Shown here: piece by piece, positions 42,705 to 52,818 of the stretch | Position numbering within the stretch: position 1 is the first letter of the stretch | Layout: every line of letters begins with the position of its first letter | Notes under the pieces: model-generated | The model's database searches: none | Told to the model about the DNA's origin: nothing | The model's input: only the letters and a program-made list of their open reading frames with translations | Origin: an uncultured Eubacteriales bacterium | GTDB taxonomy: Bacteria; Bacillota; Clostridia; Christensenellales; Pumilibacteraceae | Direction: 5' to 3' | NCBI GenBank assembly: GCA_900543755.1 | Contig: UQSP01000001.1 | Span: 79,121-143,120 of the forward strand | DNA length: 64,000 nucleotides | Program-made: the position numbers and the translations under genes

Positions 42705-42720
42705 CCCCCGCGAGGTCAAA

Positions 42721-45159
42721 ATGGAAGAAAACAACGGAATAATCTTAAAAAACATGGAAGACGTCATGCACGAATCCATGATACCGTACTCCGAGTGCGT
42801 TATTTTGGACCGTGCTCTTCCAAGGGTGGAAGACGGACTTAAACCCGTTCAGCGTCGTATTTTGTTCGACATGATGGAGCTTGGGCTGTATCCCGACCGA
42901 CCGTACAAAAAGTGCGCGCGCGTGGTGGGCGACTGCTTGGGTAAATACCATCCTCACGGCGACAGTTCGGTTTACGGCGCGCTGGTAAGAATGGCTCAGC
43001 CTTTCAACATGAGCGCGACGCTTGTGGACGGGCAGGGCAACTTCGGCGATATCGACGGCAACGGCGCCGCCGCCATGCGTTATACCGAGTGCCGTCTTAC
43101 GCCGCTCGCCATGGAGCTTTTGAAGGACATGGGTTCGCCCGACGACGAAATAGTGCGCTGGGGCTGCAACTTCGACGACACGCTTAAGGAGCCGGAAATT
43201 TTACCCGGCCGTTTTCCCAATCTTCTGGTAAACGGCGCGTCGGGCATAGCGGTAGGCCTTGCCACCAACATTCCCACGCACAATCTTGCCGAAACCATAG
43301 ACGGCGCGGTGGCGTACATCGACAATCCTCGCATTAAACTCAGCGAGATGATGAAGATTATAAAAGGTCCCGACTTTCCTACGGGCGGATATATAATCGC
43401 CGACGAGGAGCTTAAGAAAGCTTACGAAACGGGCAGGGGCAAGCTTATTCTCCGCGCCAAAACGCATATCGAGGCGGAGGGAGAAAAGCGCCTTATCGTC
43501 ATCGACGAACTTCCTTACCAGGTCAATAAATCCGCGCTTTTAGAAAGCATACTCAAGCTTCGTGAGGAAAAGAAGGGCGTGCTTATGGGCATAAGCGACA
43601 TCGCGGACGAGTCCGACCGCAGCGGGATACGCGCCGTAATCAAAGTCAAAAAGGACAGCGACCCCAAAGCCATACTCAACGTTCTTTTCAAGTCCACCAA
43701 TCTGTCCACGTCTTTCGGCGTAAACATGGTCGCCATCGCGGACGGCAAGCCCAAGACGCTGGGGCTTATGGAAATAATTTCCTATTATGTCAACTATCAG
43801 CGCGAATTTATAGTCAAGCGCACCAAGTGCGAGCTTGAAAACTGCCGTAAAAGAGAGCATATTCTGGAAGGACTTGTCATAGCCGTCAGGAACATCGACG
43901 AAGTGGTCGCCATTATCAAAAAAAGTCAGTCCACGTCGGAAGCGCGCGACAAATTGCGCGTAAGGTTTAAGCTGAGCGAAAGACAGGCGGACGCGATTTT
44001 AGACCTTCGTCTTGCGCGTCTTACGCATCTCGAGGTGTTCAAGCTTGAGCAGGAGCTTAAGGAACTGCGCGAAAGAATTGCGCGTCTTACCGCAATACTG
44101 GGTTCCAAAAAGCTGCAGATGGACGTGGTCAAAAACGAAATGCTCGCCATCAAAAAGAACTTTAAAACTCCTCGTAAAAGCGTAATTCTGAAATCGGAAA
44201 AAGAATACGACGTACCCGACGAAAGCGCACCGAGAGTTGTGGACGACAGCGTGGTGTGCTATACGGCGCGCGGCAACATCAAGCGTATGCCCATGAAAAG
44301 TTACAACATGGCGACGCGCGACTTTACCGACAATTCCACGATAAACGAGCTTTGTTCCTCGATAATAGACTGCTCGGGCGCGGAACGCATAATGTGTTTT
44401 ACGGATTTAGGCAACTGCTACAAGCTGGACCTTGAAGAACTTCCCGACGGAAAGTGGAAGGAAAAGGGCGCTTCGCTTAAAAGCGTGTGTCCCGCCGCGC
44501 TCGAGGGCGAAAAAATCGTCTATATGCTTCCGCTTACGGAAAAACTTCCCAAAGGCAATCTTTTGTTCTATACCGAAAGCGGCATGGTCAAAAAGACGGA
44601 GTGGAAAGAATACGGCGTGCTTAAATCTGCTTTTCAGGCAATCAAACTCAAAGAGGGCGACAAAGTCATCGGCATTGAAACCGAGAAAAAAGAGTGTTCG
44701 CTTGTGTTTGTCACGCAAAGCGGCATGAGTCTAAATGCCGACATGAGCGACATTCCGCTTCAGGGCAGGATTTCGGGCGGCGTCAAGGGTATCAACCTCA
44801 GTGACGGCGACAAATGTATATTCACGCGGCAGGTTCAGGACGGCGGAGAAATAGTGCTGGTCACCGACAAGGGTTACGCAAAGCGCGTGCTTGTGGTGGA
44901 CCTCGACATCATGGCGCGCTACCGCAAAGGCGTCAAGATAATCGACCTTAAGGGCAACAGCGGCAAAAGCCTTGTGTTTGCGGGCTATGTGACCGAGCCG
45001 TATAAAATCGTGCTTCAGGTAGGCGAAGATTACCTGTCGGCGTTCTCCACCGAGGATTTGAGAATCGAGGGACGCGCTCACGGCGGCCGCGCGCTGGTTA
45101 AAGGCAAAATCGCCGTAACAAACGTTTACGTCTACAATTCGGATTTCGTAAACGGTTAA
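42721..45159 (+). CDS. Type II DNA topoisomerase subunit A (ParC/GyrA family)
   Basis: An 812-residue cleavage subunit. [40 protein letters not shown] and the active tyrosine in [14 protein letters not shown] (about residue 122) are intact, followed by [20 protein letters not shown]. The C-terminal domain has six-blade-like repeats ([51 protein letters not shown]) but no clear gyrase QRRGGKG box, which favours topoisomerase IV over gyrase. It starts 16 bases after the B subunit gene. Experiment or a tree would be needed to decide parC versus gyrA. Confidence 0.88.
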   Translation: MEENNGIILKNMEDVMHESMIPYSECVILDRALPRVEDGLKPVQRRILFDMMELGLYPDRPYKKCARVVGDCLGKYHPHGDSSVYGALVRMAQPFNMSATLVDGQGNFGDIDGNGAAAMRYTECRLTPLAMELLKDMGSPDDEIVRWGCNFDDTLKEPEILPGRFPNLLVNGASGIAVGLATNIPTHNLAETIDGAVAYIDNPRIKLSEMMKIIKGPDFPTGGYIIADEELKKAYETGRGKLILRAKTHIEAEGEKRLIVIDELPYQVNKSALLESILKLREEKKGVLMGISDIADESDRSGIRAVIKVKKDSDPKAILNVLFKSTNLSTSFGVNMVAIADGKPKTLGLMEIISYYVNYQREFIVKRTKCELENCRKREHILEGLVIAVRNIDEVVAIIKKSQSTSEARDKLRVRFKLSERQADAILDLRLARLTHLEVFKLEQELKELRERIARLTAILGSKKLQMDVVKNEMLAIKKNFKTPRKSVILKSEKEYDVPDESAPRVVDDSVVCYTARGNIKRMPMKSYNMATRDFTDNSTINELCSSIIDCSGAERIMCFTDLGNCYKLDLEELPDGKWKEKGASLKSVCPAALEGEKIVYMLPLTEKLPKGNLLFYTESGMVKKTEWKEYGVLKSAFQAIKLKEGDKVIGIETEKKECSLVFVTQSGMSLNADMSDIPLQGRISGGVKGINLSDGDKCIFTRQVQDGGEIVLVTDKGYAKRVLVVDLDIMARYRKGVKIIDLKGNSGKSLVFAGYVTEPYKIVLQVGEDYLSAFSTEDLRIEGRAHGGRALVKGKIAVTNVYVYNSDFVNG

Positions 45160-45208
45160 ATCTCGGCAGACAAAAACGGATAACAAAACAAAAAAAATTT
45201 TTCGGGGG

Positions 45209-45226
45209 ACGCGGCTGAAACCGCGT
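45209..45226 (+). terminator. Weak hairpin after the topoisomerase operon
   Basis: ACGCGG and CCGCGT (45209-45214, 45221-45226) with a 6-base loop, followed only by TTCCTT, and placed 20 bases before the next gene. It might attenuate read-through into the ABC-F gene. Confidence 0.3.
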
Positions 45227-45248
45227 TTCCTTATGAACGGACAAAAAT

Positions 45249-46799
45249 ATGAGTATTCTTAAAATCAACGGATTAAGTCACGTTTACGACCAGAAAGTGC
45301 TTTTCAAAAACGCGGACCTTACCATAAACAACGGCGAGCACGTCGGCATAGTCGGGCTTAACGGCGCGGGGAAAAGCACGTTTATCAATATCATCGCGCA
45401 CAATATTTCCCAGGACGAAGGGGAGGTTATCTGGCTTAACGGTATTCGTTACGGCTATCTTGACCAGCACGCGGACATCGACCGCAGCCTTACGGTCATG
45501 GAGTATCTTCAGTCCTCTTTCGCGCATCTTTACGAGCTGGACGCGAAACTTCAGTCGCTGTACGAGGAAATGGGTTTTGTTTCGGACGAGAAACAGCTTG
45601 ACCGCATGATTGAAAAGTCAAACCGAATGTTGGACACTTTGACGCGCGAGCATTTTTACGATATAGAGGCACAGATTAAAAAAGTCGCCAACGGACTAGG
45701 TGTGCACGTTTTCGGATACGACACGGTCATTGCAACGCTTTCGGGCGGACAGCGCGCCAAGCTCATGCTTGCCAAACTGATTCTGGAGCAGCCCGACGTC
45801 ATGCTTCTTGACGAGCCCACCAACTTTCTGGACGTCGAGCACATTGACTGGCTGATTAAATTTCTCAACGGCTGGGAGAAAACCTTTATGGTCATTTCCC
45901 ACGATACCGATTTTCTGGACGGAGTGTGCAAGTACATCGTCAGTATAGAAAACGGCAGTATCCGTAAATACACGGGCAACTATTCGCAGTTTCTGGTTCA
46001 GCACGAAATGGCGGTAAAGCAGTACGAAGAAGATTACGCCCGTCAGCAGGCGGAAATCAAGCGCATGGAGGATTACATCAACCGCAACAAGGCGCGCGCC
46101 GCCACGGCAGGCATGGCAAACAGCCGCAAAAAAATGCTTGACCGCATCGAGGTCATGGAAAAACCCGCCACCGTTTTGGACGCAAGTTTCGATTTTCCCT
46201 GCGTGATGCTTAACACCAAAGATATGCTTGAAGTAAAAGACCTGCTTATCGGCTACGATAAAGTGCTGCTTCCGCCCGTAAATTTCAGTATGCGCGGCGA
46301 CACCAAACTGTGGGTGCGCGGCACCAACGGCATAGGCAAAAGCACGCTGTTAAAAACGCTTATGGGCATTATCCCCAAAAAAGGCGGCGACTTCCGATTC
46401 CATATCGCCGCAAAACCCGCGTATTTAGAGCAGGACTTGTCTTTCCGCAATACTTCGCAGACGCCTTTCGACTACATTTCGGACTGTTTTCCGCGTTACG
46501 GCTCCAAGGAAATACGCACTCAGCTCAGCCGCGTGGGTATCCGTGGCGAAATGGCTTTGCGCCACATTTCGGACCTTAGCGGCGGCGAACAGGTAAGGAT
46601 AAGACTGCTTACGATCATGAACGTCACTTCCAATATCCTTATTCTGGACGAGCCCACAAACCACCTGGACGTGCGCGCCAAAGACGTGCTGCTTTCCGCG
46701 CTTAAAAAATACGAAGGCGCGCTGCTTCTGGTCAGCCACGAAAAGCAGTTTGCCGAGGCGGTCTGCGACGACGTGTTTACCTGTAAGGAAAGTCTGTAA
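45249..46799 (+). CDS. ABC-F family ATPase (ribosome-associated)
   Basis: A 516-residue protein with two ABC domains and no membrane part. Domain one: GIVGLNGAGKSTFINII, LSGGQRAKLMLAKL, VMLLDEPTNFLD. A charged linker with YEEDYARQQAEIKRMEDYIN follows (about 255-300, the P-site tRNA-interaction motif), then domain two: GTNGIGKSTLLKTL, LSGGEQVRIRLL, ILILDEPTNHLD. ABC-F proteins act on the ribosome; the subgroup (YbiT/YdiF-like) is likely a translation factor rather than a resistance protein, but this cannot be fixed here. Confidence 0.9.
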   Translation: MSILKINGLSHVYDQKVLFKNADLTINNGEHVGIVGLNGAGKSTFINIIAHNISQDEGEVIWLNGIRYGYLDQHADIDRSLTVMEYLQSSFAHLYELDAKLQSLYEEMGFVSDEKQLDRMIEKSNRMLDTLTREHFYDIEAQIKKVANGLGVHVFGYDTVIATLSGGQRAKLMLAKLILEQPDVMLLDEPTNFLDVEHIDWLIKFLNGWEKTFMVISHDTDFLDGVCKYIVSIENGSIRKYTGNYSQFLVQHEMAVKQYEEDYARQQAEIKRMEDYINRNKARAATAGMANSRKKMLDRIEVMEKPATVLDASFDFPCVMLNTKDMLEVKDLLIGYDKVLLPPVNFSMRGDTKLWVRGTNGIGKSTLLKTLMGIIPKKGGDFRFHIAAKPAYLEQDLSFRNTSQTPFDYISDCFPRYGSKEIRTQLSRVGIRGEMALRHISDLSGGEQVRIRLLTIMNVTSNILILDEPTNHLDVRAKDVLLSALKKYEGALLLVSHEKQFAEAVCDDVFTCKESL

Positions 46800-46844
46800 A
46801 TCCCGCCGTCCCGCATTAATTACCACGGCGAAAAAAGCTTTGCC

Positions 46845-46890
46845 GCGGGGGAACGGCTGCAAAAAACTTTACTCCCGCTTGCCTTTTTTT
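46845..46890 (+). terminator. Terminator of the ABC-F gene
   Basis: GCGGGGG (46845-46851) pairs with CTCCCGC (46872-46878, one G-U) and TTGCCTTTTTTT follows. Confidence 0.5.
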
Positions 46891-47016
46891 GATTACAGAA
46901 CCTTAATCAGATTATTGCGGCGGGTATATAAACGGATAGGGTGGGTAACAGACTGAAACGCCCGAACAAATATTGCGGCACAGCGGTCTTAAAGCCGAAA
47001 CCTTTATAAAAACTAC

Positions 47017-47046
47017 CAACGCTCTTTTACGGGCGTTGTTTTTTTT
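47017..47046 (+). terminator. Strong intrinsic terminator, orphan
   Basis: CAACGCTC (47017-47024) pairs with GGGCGTTG (47031-47038, one G-U), followed by eight T. No coding gene ends near it. Confidence 0.8.
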
Positions 47047-47244
47047 TCGGTTAAATAAAGCGGAAAAAAGCCCCGTAAAACCGTTTCGGTATTTTTTTTA
47101 CGCCGTCAGACAAATCGTCGGCAGGGCGGCAAACGGAAAAAACCTCTTTCTCTTTACAAGTCATATCGTAAAATCCTTCGGCATACGATATTATATCCGC
47201 ACGGTAAAAGCGGATACGACAATAAAAGAAAAAAGGTGTTTGAC

Positions 47245-48729
47245 ATGAAAAAGAAATTCGGATTAATTGCCGTCGCGCTTTGCATAATTCTGGCGTTTAC
47301 CGTCTTTACGGGTTGCGACCGGGGCAAAAAAGAAGAAGAGCTGAGTAAATACACGATAAATGCCGTTTACGACGAGGAAAACAAGACGGTATCCGCGGAC
47401 ATGACGCTTACCTACGTCAACGGGACGGACGCCATACTCGACGAAGTGTGCTTTCATCTGTATCCCGCGGCGTTCAGGGAAGGCGCGCGTTTTTCGCCTG
47501 TTCCTGCGGACATGGTGTCGACTGCATACCCCGAAGGAATGTCTTACGGCGGTATAGCCGTTAATTACGTTACGCTTGCGGGGCAGAACCAGACCGTGGA
47601 AATCGCCGGCGAGGACGAGGACATTCTGGTCGTGGCTCTTCCCGAGGACGGCAAGCTTTATCCTGGCGAAAAAGCTGAGATAAGCGTGGGATTCACGCTT
47701 GAAATTCCTTGCGTAAGACACCGTTTCGGCTACACCGGCAGTACGGTAAATCTCGGCAACTGGTATCCCGTAGCCTGCGTTTTCGAGGACGGCAATTTCG
47801 TGACAGACCCGTATTACGCCAACGGCGACCCTTTTTACTCCGACTGCGCCGATTACGAGGTCAATCTGACCGTACCCGAAAATCTTACCGTGGCAAGTAC
47901 TGGCACCTCTTCATTTTTGAGCAAGGACGGCAAAAAAACTTTTTCGGTAAAGGCGTCTTCTGTGCGTGATTTTGCCGCTGTGATAGGAGAGTTCAAAATG
48001 CTGGGCACCCAAGTGGACGGCATCGACGTCAATTATTATTACGTTGACGACGCCTCTCCCGAAACTTCGCTTACGGCGGCTGCGGACAGCATAAAGACGT
48101 TCGGCAATCTTTTCGGCAAATATCCTTACGAATCCTATTCCGCGGTGGAAACTTCCTTTTTACACGGAGGAATGGAGTATCCCGGGCTTACGATGATATC
48201 CGACCTTGCCCGCGGCGACCTTTACACCGAAGTAATAATCCACGAAACGGCTCATCAGTGGTGGTATGCCGCCGTCGGTAACAACGAGGTGGCTCATGCA
48301 TGGATGGACGAGGGACTTACCGAGTTTTCCACTTCGCTTTTCTACGAAAACAATCCTTCTTACAACGTGGATTACAATAAGCGCATGGCGGACGCACTAA
48401 GCGCGTACATTCTGTATTACGACTCCTTTAAGCACATTAATAAAGACACGTCCATGACCCGAAAGGTGAGCGAGTACAGCGACGGATTCGAGTACACTTA
48501 CATGAATTACGTCAAAGGCGAACTGATGTTCGAGGCGCTCAGAAACGCGCTGGGCGACGAAAACTTCTTCGGCGGACTTAAAACCTATTACGAGGAATAT
48601 AAGTTCGAAAACGCTAAGCCCGACGACATGATAGGGTGCTTTGAAAAAGCCTCGGGCAGACAGCTTAAAAGCTTTTTCGACAGCTGGCTCGAGGGTAAAG
48701 TGGGCATGTACGGCGGCCTGAACAATTAA
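47245..48729 (+). CDS. M1-type zinc metallopeptidase lipoprotein
   Basis: A 494-residue exported enzyme. The signal peptide ends in a lipobox (VFTGC, Cys about residue 24), so it should be anchored to the outer face of the membrane. After a beta-rich N-terminal domain comes the GGMEYPGL substrate element (GAMEN-like) and the zinc site HETAHQWW with the third ligand Glu in WMDEGLTEF, 19 residues after the second His (H-E-x2-H-x18-E). A C-terminal helical part follows. It is an aminopeptidase-like member of the gluzincins; the substrate is unknown. ATG at 47245 (AAAGGTG upstream) rather than the GTG at 47236. Confidence 0.87.
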   Translation: MKKKFGLIAVALCIILAFTVFTGCDRGKKEEELSKYTINAVYDEENKTVSADMTLTYVNGTDAILDEVCFHLYPAAFREGARFSPVPADMVSTAYPEGMSYGGIAVNYVTLAGQNQTVEIAGEDEDILVVALPEDGKLYPGEKAEISVGFTLEIPCVRHRFGYTGSTVNLGNWYPVACVFEDGNFVTDPYYANGDPFYSDCADYEVNLTVPENLTVASTGTSSFLSKDGKKTFSVKASSVRDFAAVIGEFKMLGTQVDGIDVNYYYVDDASPETSLTAAADSIKTFGNLFGKYPYESYSAVETSFLHGGMEYPGLTMISDLARGDLYTEVIIHETAHQWWYAAVGNNEVAHAWMDEGLTEFSTSLFYENNPSYNVDYNKRMADALSAYILYYDSFKHINKDTSMTRKVSEYSDGFEYTYMNYVKGELMFEALRNALGDENFFGGLKTYYEEYKFENAKPDDMIGCFEKASGRQLKSFFDSWLEGKVGMYGGLNN

Positions 48730-48775
48730 ACCGCGCTTTAAAATAAACCGATAACATAAAACTTCGGAGATGAAA

Positions 48776-49486
48776 ATGTTTGTAGTATTCAGAAAAAAAT
48801 CTGTAATAATCTGTCTTATACTGGTCTTAGCCGTCATATTAAGCTGCGTCATGCTGTCTTATGCCTCGGCTGAAGTTTCCTCTGTGCCGAAAATCGGAAA
48901 AACGGTCGTGATAGACGCCGGTCACGGCGGTGTGGACGGAGGCGTATCGGGCGTAAACACGGGCGTTAAAGAATCGGAAATCAATCTTGCGATAGCCAAA
49001 AGCTTAAAACATTTTCTCGTGCGCAACGGTTACGACGTGGTTATGACGCGGGAAAACAACGACGGACTTTACGGATTAAGCACCAAAAACAAAAAACTGC
49101 GCGACATGGAGGCACGCAGGGACATTATTAAAGAAGCTCAACCCGACCTTGTGGTTTCCGTTCACCAGAACTTTTATCCGCTTTCCTCGGTACGCGGCGC
49201 TCAGGTGTTTTACTGCTTAGAGGGCGAAGAATCGAAAAAAATAGCCGAAAGCGTGCAGGATACGCTTAATTCCTCGCTTGAAGGGGACAGGGTGGCAAAA
49301 ACGGGCGATTACTACATTCTAAACTGCACCGAGTACCCCTCCGTATTGGTGGAATGCGGTTTCCTGTCAAACCCCGAAGAGGAAAAACTGTTGGTAACCG
49401 CGGTTTACCAGGAGAAAGTGGCATACACGCTGTTTTGTGCAATTCATTCGCTTTTCGGAGGGCAAAGCGAACACATTCACTCCTGA
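48776..49486 (+). CDS. N-acetylmuramoyl-L-alanine amidase, CwlD-like
   Basis: A 236-residue exported amidase with an N-terminal hydrophobic segment (about 10-32) and one Amidase_3 domain. Zinc ligands are seen in VIDAGHGGVDGG (His), KESEINLAIAK (Glu) and VVSVHQNFY (His); the catalytic Glu is in SVLVECGFLSN. No wall-binding repeat. The size and single domain match CwlD, which makes muramic-lactam in spore cortex, but other small Amidase_3 enzymes look alike, so sporulation is only suggested. The second ATG (48776) is used since GGAG touches the first. Confidence 0.82.
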   Translation: MFVVFRKKSVIICLILVLAVILSCVMLSYASAEVSSVPKIGKTVVIDAGHGGVDGGVSGVNTGVKESEINLAIAKSLKHFLVRNGYDVVMTRENNDGLYGLSTKNKKLRDMEARRDIIKEAQPDLVVSVHQNFYPLSSVRGAQVFYCLEGEESKKIAESVQDTLNSSLEGDRVAKTGDYYILNCTEYPSVLVECGFLSNPEEEKLLVTAVYQEKVAYTLFCAIHSLFGGQSEHIHS

Positions 49487-49523
49487 ATAATCAAAAAAAC
49501 GCCGCATGCGCGCCTTGCAACCG

Positions 49524-49552
49524 TTGCAATTTCATGCAAATTATTATATAAT
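49524..49552 (+). promoter_or_regulatory. Promoter of the aromatic amino acid operon
   Basis: TTGCAA (49524-49529) and TATAAT (49547-49552), 17 bp apart, 80 bases before tyrA. A second TTGCAA lies at 49515. Confidence 0.75.
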
Positions 49553-49633
49553 TGTAATGTATCGCGGTAAAGTGCGCGTTTAAGCGTTTACGCTTTGCTT
49601 TTCCCGATGCGAAATCTTTTTTAAGGACAGCGC

Positions 49634-50656
49634 ATGAGAAAAATCGGAGTGGTTGGATTGGGGCTGATAGGCGGCTCGATAGCCCTGTCGCTTAAGGCAA
49701 ACGGCTTTTACGTCGTCGGCGTCGAAACGGACGCCGATTCCCTCTCGTTCGCTTTGAAAAACAATATCATAGATTCTTGCGCGGAGATCGACTCGCTTTA
49801 CGGCTGCGAGTCGGTCTTTGTTTGCGTTCCGGTGGGCTACACGCGCGAAACGGTGGAAAAGGTCGTAGCCTCTGTGGGCGAGGAAACGATAGTCACCGAT
49901 GTGGCGTCCGTAAAGGGAATTTTACAAGGCGTGCGCGGCAGGATTGTGGGCGGACACCCCATGGCGGGCACCGAAAAAAGCGGGATAGAGGCGGCGCGCG
50001 CTCACCTTTTCGAAAACGCTTTTTACGCAATAGTAAAGTACGACTGTACGCTTGACGCCGACGTCGAGTATCTTAAAAACCTCGTCAGGCTGTTTAAGGC
50101 AAATCCCGTGGTGATGACCGTGGATGAACACGACGCCCGCGCCTCCAAAGTCAGTCATCTTCCGCACATGACTGCTTACGCGTTAAGCGAATACGCGCTT
50201 AAAGAGGACGGATTCGTGGGTACGGGATTCATGGACTCGACGCGCATCGCCGCTTCAAGCGCTGATTTCTGGACAAACGTCGCTTTTCTCAACCGCGAAA
50301 ATCTCATTAAAGATATGGACGGATTTTTGGAGGAGTTCGGTAAAATCAGGAAAGCAATCTGTGACGGCGACAGGGATAAACTCAAAGAACTGATTGAGTC
50401 CGCGCGAAAAAAACGCGAGGCGCTTACTTATCGCCGCGTGTATTTAAACGAGTATTGTCTGGACCTTGACGTAAAGGACGAAGTGGGCGCGATTTCCAAA
50501 GTCAGCAAACTGCTTGCGGACAACGACATCAACATTTCGGGCATACAGATTATCAATTCGCGCGAAGGCGTGGGCGGCGCGCTGAGAATATCCGTTAAAT
50601 CCGAATCGGATTACGACAGGGCAATCGCCTTGCTGGGGCTGAAGGACAAGCGTTAA
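49634..50656 (+). CDS. tyrA: Prephenate dehydrogenase with ACT domain
   Basis: A 340-residue enzyme turning prephenate into 4-hydroxyphenylpyruvate for tyrosine. The NAD fold opens VVGLGLIGGSIALSL; HPMAGTEKSG holds the catalytic His. The C-terminal 75 residues form an ACT domain (VKDEVGAISKVSKLLADNDI), so feedback by tyrosine is likely. First gene of a seven-gene run that encodes the shikimate pathway from dehydroquinate synthase to chorismate; DAHP synthase and pheA are not in the window. ATG with AAGGACAG upstream. Confidence 0.92.
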   Translation: MRKIGVVGLGLIGGSIALSLKANGFYVVGVETDADSLSFALKNNIIDSCAEIDSLYGCESVFVCVPVGYTRETVEKVVASVGEETIVTDVASVKGILQGVRGRIVGGHPMAGTEKSGIEAARAHLFENAFYAIVKYDCTLDADVEYLKNLVRLFKANPVVMTVDEHDARASKVSHLPHMTAYALSEYALKEDGFVGTGFMDSTRIAASSADFWTNVAFLNRENLIKDMDGFLEEFGKIRKAICDGDRDKLKELIESARKKREALTYRRVYLNEYCLDLDVKDEVGAISKVSKLLADNDINISGIQIINSREGVGGALRISVKSESDYDRAIALLGLKDKR

Positions 50657-50678
50657 AGGTTACGGGAGGAGTAAAAAC

Positions 50679-51845
50679 ATGAGGTTTCTGGATGCGGGCG
50701 AATCGCACGGTAAAGCGCTTGCGGGTATCATTGACGGATTGCCCGCGGGACTGAAAATAGACAAAGATTTCGTGAATAACGAACTTAAGCGCCGTCAGTC
50801 GGGTTACGGCCGCGGTGGCAGAATGAAAATCGAAACGGACAAAATCGAAATACTCTCCGGTGTGCGCGGCGGCTTTACGCTTGCGTCACCTTTGGCTTTT
50901 ATCATAAACAACAAGGATTACCCGTCCTGGGCGGGCATAATGGGCGACGGCGAGTGTGACCTGAGTAAACGCGTGCTGACCGAAGTTCGCCCGGGGCACG
51001 CGGATCTTACGGGCTGTATAAAATACGGGTTTTCGGATGCGCGCAACGTGCTGGAGCGTGCTTCCGCCCGCGAAACCGCCGCAAGGGTGGCGGCGGGCGC
51101 GATAGCCAAGCTGTTTTTGAAAGAACTGGGTATTAACGTGGGCTCGCACGTCTATAACATCGGCGGTGTGAAATGCGACTGCGGTAATCATTCGGTGGCG
51201 GAGCTTATCGAAAAATCCGACTTAAATGAAGTGCGCTGTATGGATTCGGGCGCCGCGCAAAAGATGATAAACCGCATCGACGAGGCGCGCGAAAAAGGCG
51301 ATACCGTGGGCGGCGAAGCGGAAGTGGTCATATCCGGCGTGCCTGCGGGCATAGGTTCTCATACGCAGTACGACCGTAAACTCGATTACGCGCTTATGGG
51401 CGCGGTGGGGGGCGTCCAGTCCGTCAAAAGCGTTTCAATAGGTTTGGGCAGGGATTGTGCAGACCTTTTGGGCAGCGAGGTTCACGACAGAATTTACAAC
51501 GAAAACGGGTCGGTCGTGCGCCGTACCAACAATGCGGGCGGAATAGAAGGCGGCATGTCCAACGGCGAGGATATTATAATACGCGCCGCGTTTAAGCCCA
51601 TACCTACCGTCATGAAAGGACTGGAAACGGTGGATATCCGCACGGGGAAAGCGGTAAAATCCGCGCCCGAACGCAGCGACGTGTGCGCAGTGCCCGCCGC
51701 CGCCGTGGTGCTTGAGGCGGTTGCGGCGTTCGTTATCGCGGACAAAATTCTGGAAACGTTGGGCGGCGACCGTATGGACGAAGTCAAGCAAAGACTTACA
51801 AAGAAGAGGGAAGAATATGGATTCCAAAATCGTTACGGGCTTTGA
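50679..51845 (+). CDS. aroC: Chorismate synthase
   Basis: A 388-residue FMN-dependent enzyme making chorismate from EPSP. The three family signatures are present: GESHGKALAGIIDG at the N-terminus, ASARETAARVAAGAIAK (about 125-141) and RRTNNAGGIEGGMSNGEDI (about 280-298). ATG with GGGAGGAG upstream, 22 bases after tyrA. Its last 29 bases overlap the start of aroB. Confidence 0.95.
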   Translation: MRFLDAGESHGKALAGIIDGLPAGLKIDKDFVNNELKRRQSGYGRGGRMKIETDKIEILSGVRGGFTLASPLAFIINNKDYPSWAGIMGDGECDLSKRVLTEVRPGHADLTGCIKYGFSDARNVLERASARETAARVAAGAIAKLFLKELGINVGSHVYNIGGVKCDCGNHSVAELIEKSDLNEVRCMDSGAAQKMINRIDEAREKGDTVGGEAEVVISGVPAGIGSHTQYDRKLDYALMGAVGGVQSVKSVSIGLGRDCADLLGSEVHDRIYNENGSVVRRTNNAGGIEGGMSNGEDIIIRAAFKPIPTVMKGLETVDIRTGKAVKSAPERSDVCAVPAAAVVLEAVAAFVIADKILETLGGDRMDEVKQRLTKKREEYGFQNRYGL

Positions 51846-52818
51846 TTTAAGCGAAAAGATATCCGCTCTTACAAGGGATAAAAGCGCATTCGTCATATCC
51901 GATTCTAACGTTGCGATAACGTACGGTTCGCTGTTTTCCGACGCGGCACATTATATCATTCCCGCAGGCGAGGACAGCAAGACGCTGGAGTATTACGGAA
52001 AAGCGGCGCGCGCCATGCTGGAGGCAGGCTGCAACCGTTCCTCCACCGTAATTGCCGTAGGCGGCGGGGTGGTGGGCGACCTTGCGGGCTTTACGGCGGC
52101 GACGTATATGCGCGGAGTCAGGTGGATAAACGTTCCCACGACCTTGCTTTCGCAGGTGGATAGCAGCGTGGGCGGCAAAACCGCGGTGGACCTTAAAGAC
52201 TACAAAAACATTCTGGGCGCGTTCCATATGCCCGCCGAAGTTTATATTTCCACGCACTTTCTCTATACTCTGCCCGAGCGCGAATGGATTTGCGGCGTGG
52301 GCGAAATCGTAAAGACGGCGTTTTTAAGCAAAAAGGTTCACGCGCTTCTGGACGGAAGCCTCGACAATCTTCTCGACCGTGACGACTCCGTGGTATCCGA
52401 ATGCGTAAAGGAATGTATCGCATATAAACGCGACGTGGTTTCACGCGATTTTTACGAATCGGGTCCGAGAAAAGCGCTTAACCTCGGGCACACTGTGGGG
52501 CACGCGCTGGAAAAAGTCGACAACCACAAATGCTCCCACGGGGAATACGTACTCATGGGACTTAAGGCGGAGGCGTTTATACTGCGCGACAGACTTTCTT
52601 CTCAAATGTTCGAGGAGATAAACGCATGGACGGACCGCTGCAGAGTTACCGTGCCCGATTTCGACCCCGAAAACGTGGCGAAAGCGTGCATGAAGGACAA
52701 GAAAAACGGAGGCGGCAGGATTTCGGTCATGCTTGCGGATTACGAAAACACGCGTGAGATAAAACTGTCGTACGAGGAAATGGTAAGGGGGTTAATGCTT
52801 TGGAAATTAAGCCTGTAA
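51817..52818 (+). CDS. aroB: 3-dehydroquinate synthase
   Basis: A 333-residue zinc/NAD enzyme. Motifs: VIAVGGGVVGDLAGFTAATY, TTLLSQVDSSVGGKTAVDL, and zinc ligands in CGVGEIVKTA (Glu), LNLGHTVGHALE (His) and CSHGEYV (His). The ATG at 51817, inside the end of aroC, gives the normal N-terminus; the longer open frame (from 51712) adds 35 basic residues encoded in another frame of aroC and is not used. The C-terminal end overlaps aroA by 19 bases. Confidence 0.93.
   Translation: MDSKIVTGFDLSEKISALTRDKSAFVISDSNVAITYGSLFSDAAHYIIPAGEDSKTLEYYGKAARAMLEAGCNRSSTVIAVGGGVVGDLAGFTAATYMRGVRWINVPTTLLSQVDSSVGGKTAVDLKDYKNILGAFHMPAEVYISTHFLYTLPEREWICGVGEIVKTAFLSKKVHALLDGSLDNLLDRDDSVVSECVKECIAYKRDVVSRDFYESGPRKALNLGHTVGHALEKVDNHKCSHGEYVLMGLKAEAFILRDRLSSQMFEEINAWTDRCRVTVPDFDPENVAKACMKDKKNGGGRISVMLADYENTREIKLSYEEMVRGLMLWKLSL

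Larger units (their letters stand above)
46800..47244. other. Intergenic region with two terminators
   Basis: About 440 bases. Between the terminators at 46845-46890 and 47017-47046 lies an orphan segment of some 125 bases that carries no gene; it could be a small RNA ending at the second terminator. The 190 bases after that precede the metallopeptidase gene and show no strong promoter pair. Confidence 0.4.

Noticed and set aside
40749..45159. Naming the topoisomerase genes gyrB/gyrA
   Set aside because: No gyrase QRRGGKG box is visible in the A subunit; ParE/ParC is as likely or more, so no symbol is given.
46922..46985. Possible ZTP- or THF-type riboswitch around GGGTGGGTAACAGAC
   Set aside because: The core motifs of those classes are not in order and no matching gene follows directly.
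51712..51816. 35-residue extension of aroB
   Set aside because: It is encoded in another frame of aroC, is basic and unlike AroB; the ATG at 51817 gives the family start.
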